From the NCBI GenBank assembly GCA_905479025.1, contig CAJQKX010000259.1, positions 1 to 6,168 on the forward strand: a stretch of DNA of 6,168 nt, written 5' to 3'. A program made the position numbers and the translations under genes. Below, one piece after another: positions 6,030 to 6,168 of the stretch; within the stretch, counting starts at the first letter, position 1, and each line of letters opens with the position of its first letter. Under the pieces are notes generated by a model. The model did not search any database and had not been told where the DNA came from. It saw nothing but the letters and a program-made list of their open reading frames with translations. The stretch comes from an uncultured Paraglaciecola sp. (lineage in GTDB: Bacteria; Pseudomonadota; Gammaproteobacteria; Enterobacterales; Alteromonadaceae).

Positions 6030-6168
6030 AAAAGGATAGTCTTTCGATCAAAATGCTGAAAAGATTGAACTAAACCCATGGAACCAAAACGTATGAATAT
6101 ACTCATCGCTGCGATGACGCTTACAAGCGCTCCATAGTACTCGGGCTCCAACAATCTGGCCGTTAGCA
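6014..6168 (-). pseudogene. wzx: N-terminal fragment of the same Wzx flippase, out of frame with the rest
   Basis: From the window edge one minus-strand frame reads LTARLLEPEYYGALVSV, then IAAMSIFIRFGSMGLVQ and SFQHFDRKTILLCKGI before TAA at 6016-6014. The pattern of an ARLLxPExYG loop, a hydrophobic helix and a GxxGLxQ turn is the classical first 30-70 residues of Wzx/MOP flippases. The gene start lies beyond the window. The frame overlaps the downstream 368-codon frame, and a change of one base near 6041-6044 would fuse them as ...HFDRK-DYPFMQGYIIP..., giving a normal flippase. Either the gene is inactivated or the read contains an error. Confidence 0.75.
6039..6046 (-). other. Frameshift locus in the flippase gene
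   Basis: On the minus strand the sequence is CGAAAGAC. The upstream frame reads CGA AAG ACT; the downstream frame needs AAA GAC TAT CCT. One extra A or G in this stretch would restore a continuous gene. The site is a run of only three A residues, so it is not a long slippery tract and not a classical X XXY YYZ -1 frameshift heptamer. Confidence 0.65.

Noticed and set aside
6039..6046. Programmed -1 ribosomal frameshifting in the flippase gene
   Set aside because: There is no slippery heptamer such as A AAA AAG and no obvious downstream stem-loop or upstream Shine-Dalgarno-like stimulator. A mutation or read error is more likely.

Overview
The window is AT-rich and lies inside a surface-polysaccharide (O-antigen or capsule type) biosynthesis cluster of a bacterium, most likely Gram-negative. 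All genes are on the minus strand and close together, so they are probably co-transcribed from the high-coordinate end towards the low end. I see no tRNA, rRNA, CRISPR array, insertion sequence or convincing terminator. The organism cannot be named from this sequence. The amidine-sugar gene set is known from O-antigen and flagellin-glycan loci of Pseudomonas, Legionella, Campylobacter and similar bacteria.

Layout in transcription order, from high to low coordinates: (1) a Wzx-type flippase whose 5' end runs off the window and whose reading frame is broken near 6041-6046; (2) a GT4-type glycosyltransferase; (3) a roughly 200-bp gap holding what looks like the relic of a gene junction, including the start of a second glycosyltransferase; (4) a WbpG/PseA-type N-acetyl-sugar amidotransferase; (5) a HisF2-type amidotransferase subunit that has lost one of the two catalytic aspartates of histidine-pathway HisF but keeps the ammonia-gate residues; (6) an Fe(II)/2-oxoglutarate oxygenase of the aspartyl/asparaginyl beta-hydroxylase family with a C-terminal hydrophobic helix; (7) a class I SAM methyltransferase; (8) the first 69 codons of hisH, cut by the window edge.

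Biochemical picture. By family precedent, HisH releases ammonia from glutamine, HisF2 conducts it, and the WbpG-like enzyme uses ATP to turn an N-acetyl group of a nucleotide sugar into an acetamidino group. Here an oxygenase and a methyltransferase sit between hisF2 and hisH. This suggests, as inference, that the amidino sugar or a neighbouring group is further hydroxylated and/or methylated. The glycosyltransferase adds a sugar to the lipid-linked repeat unit and the flippase would export it, if it is functional. The genes that would identify the sugar are outside the window.

The points most worth a second look are the broken flippase, the HisF2 active-site substitution, the hisF2-oxygenase-methyltransferase-hisH arrangement, and the gene relic at 3680-3798.
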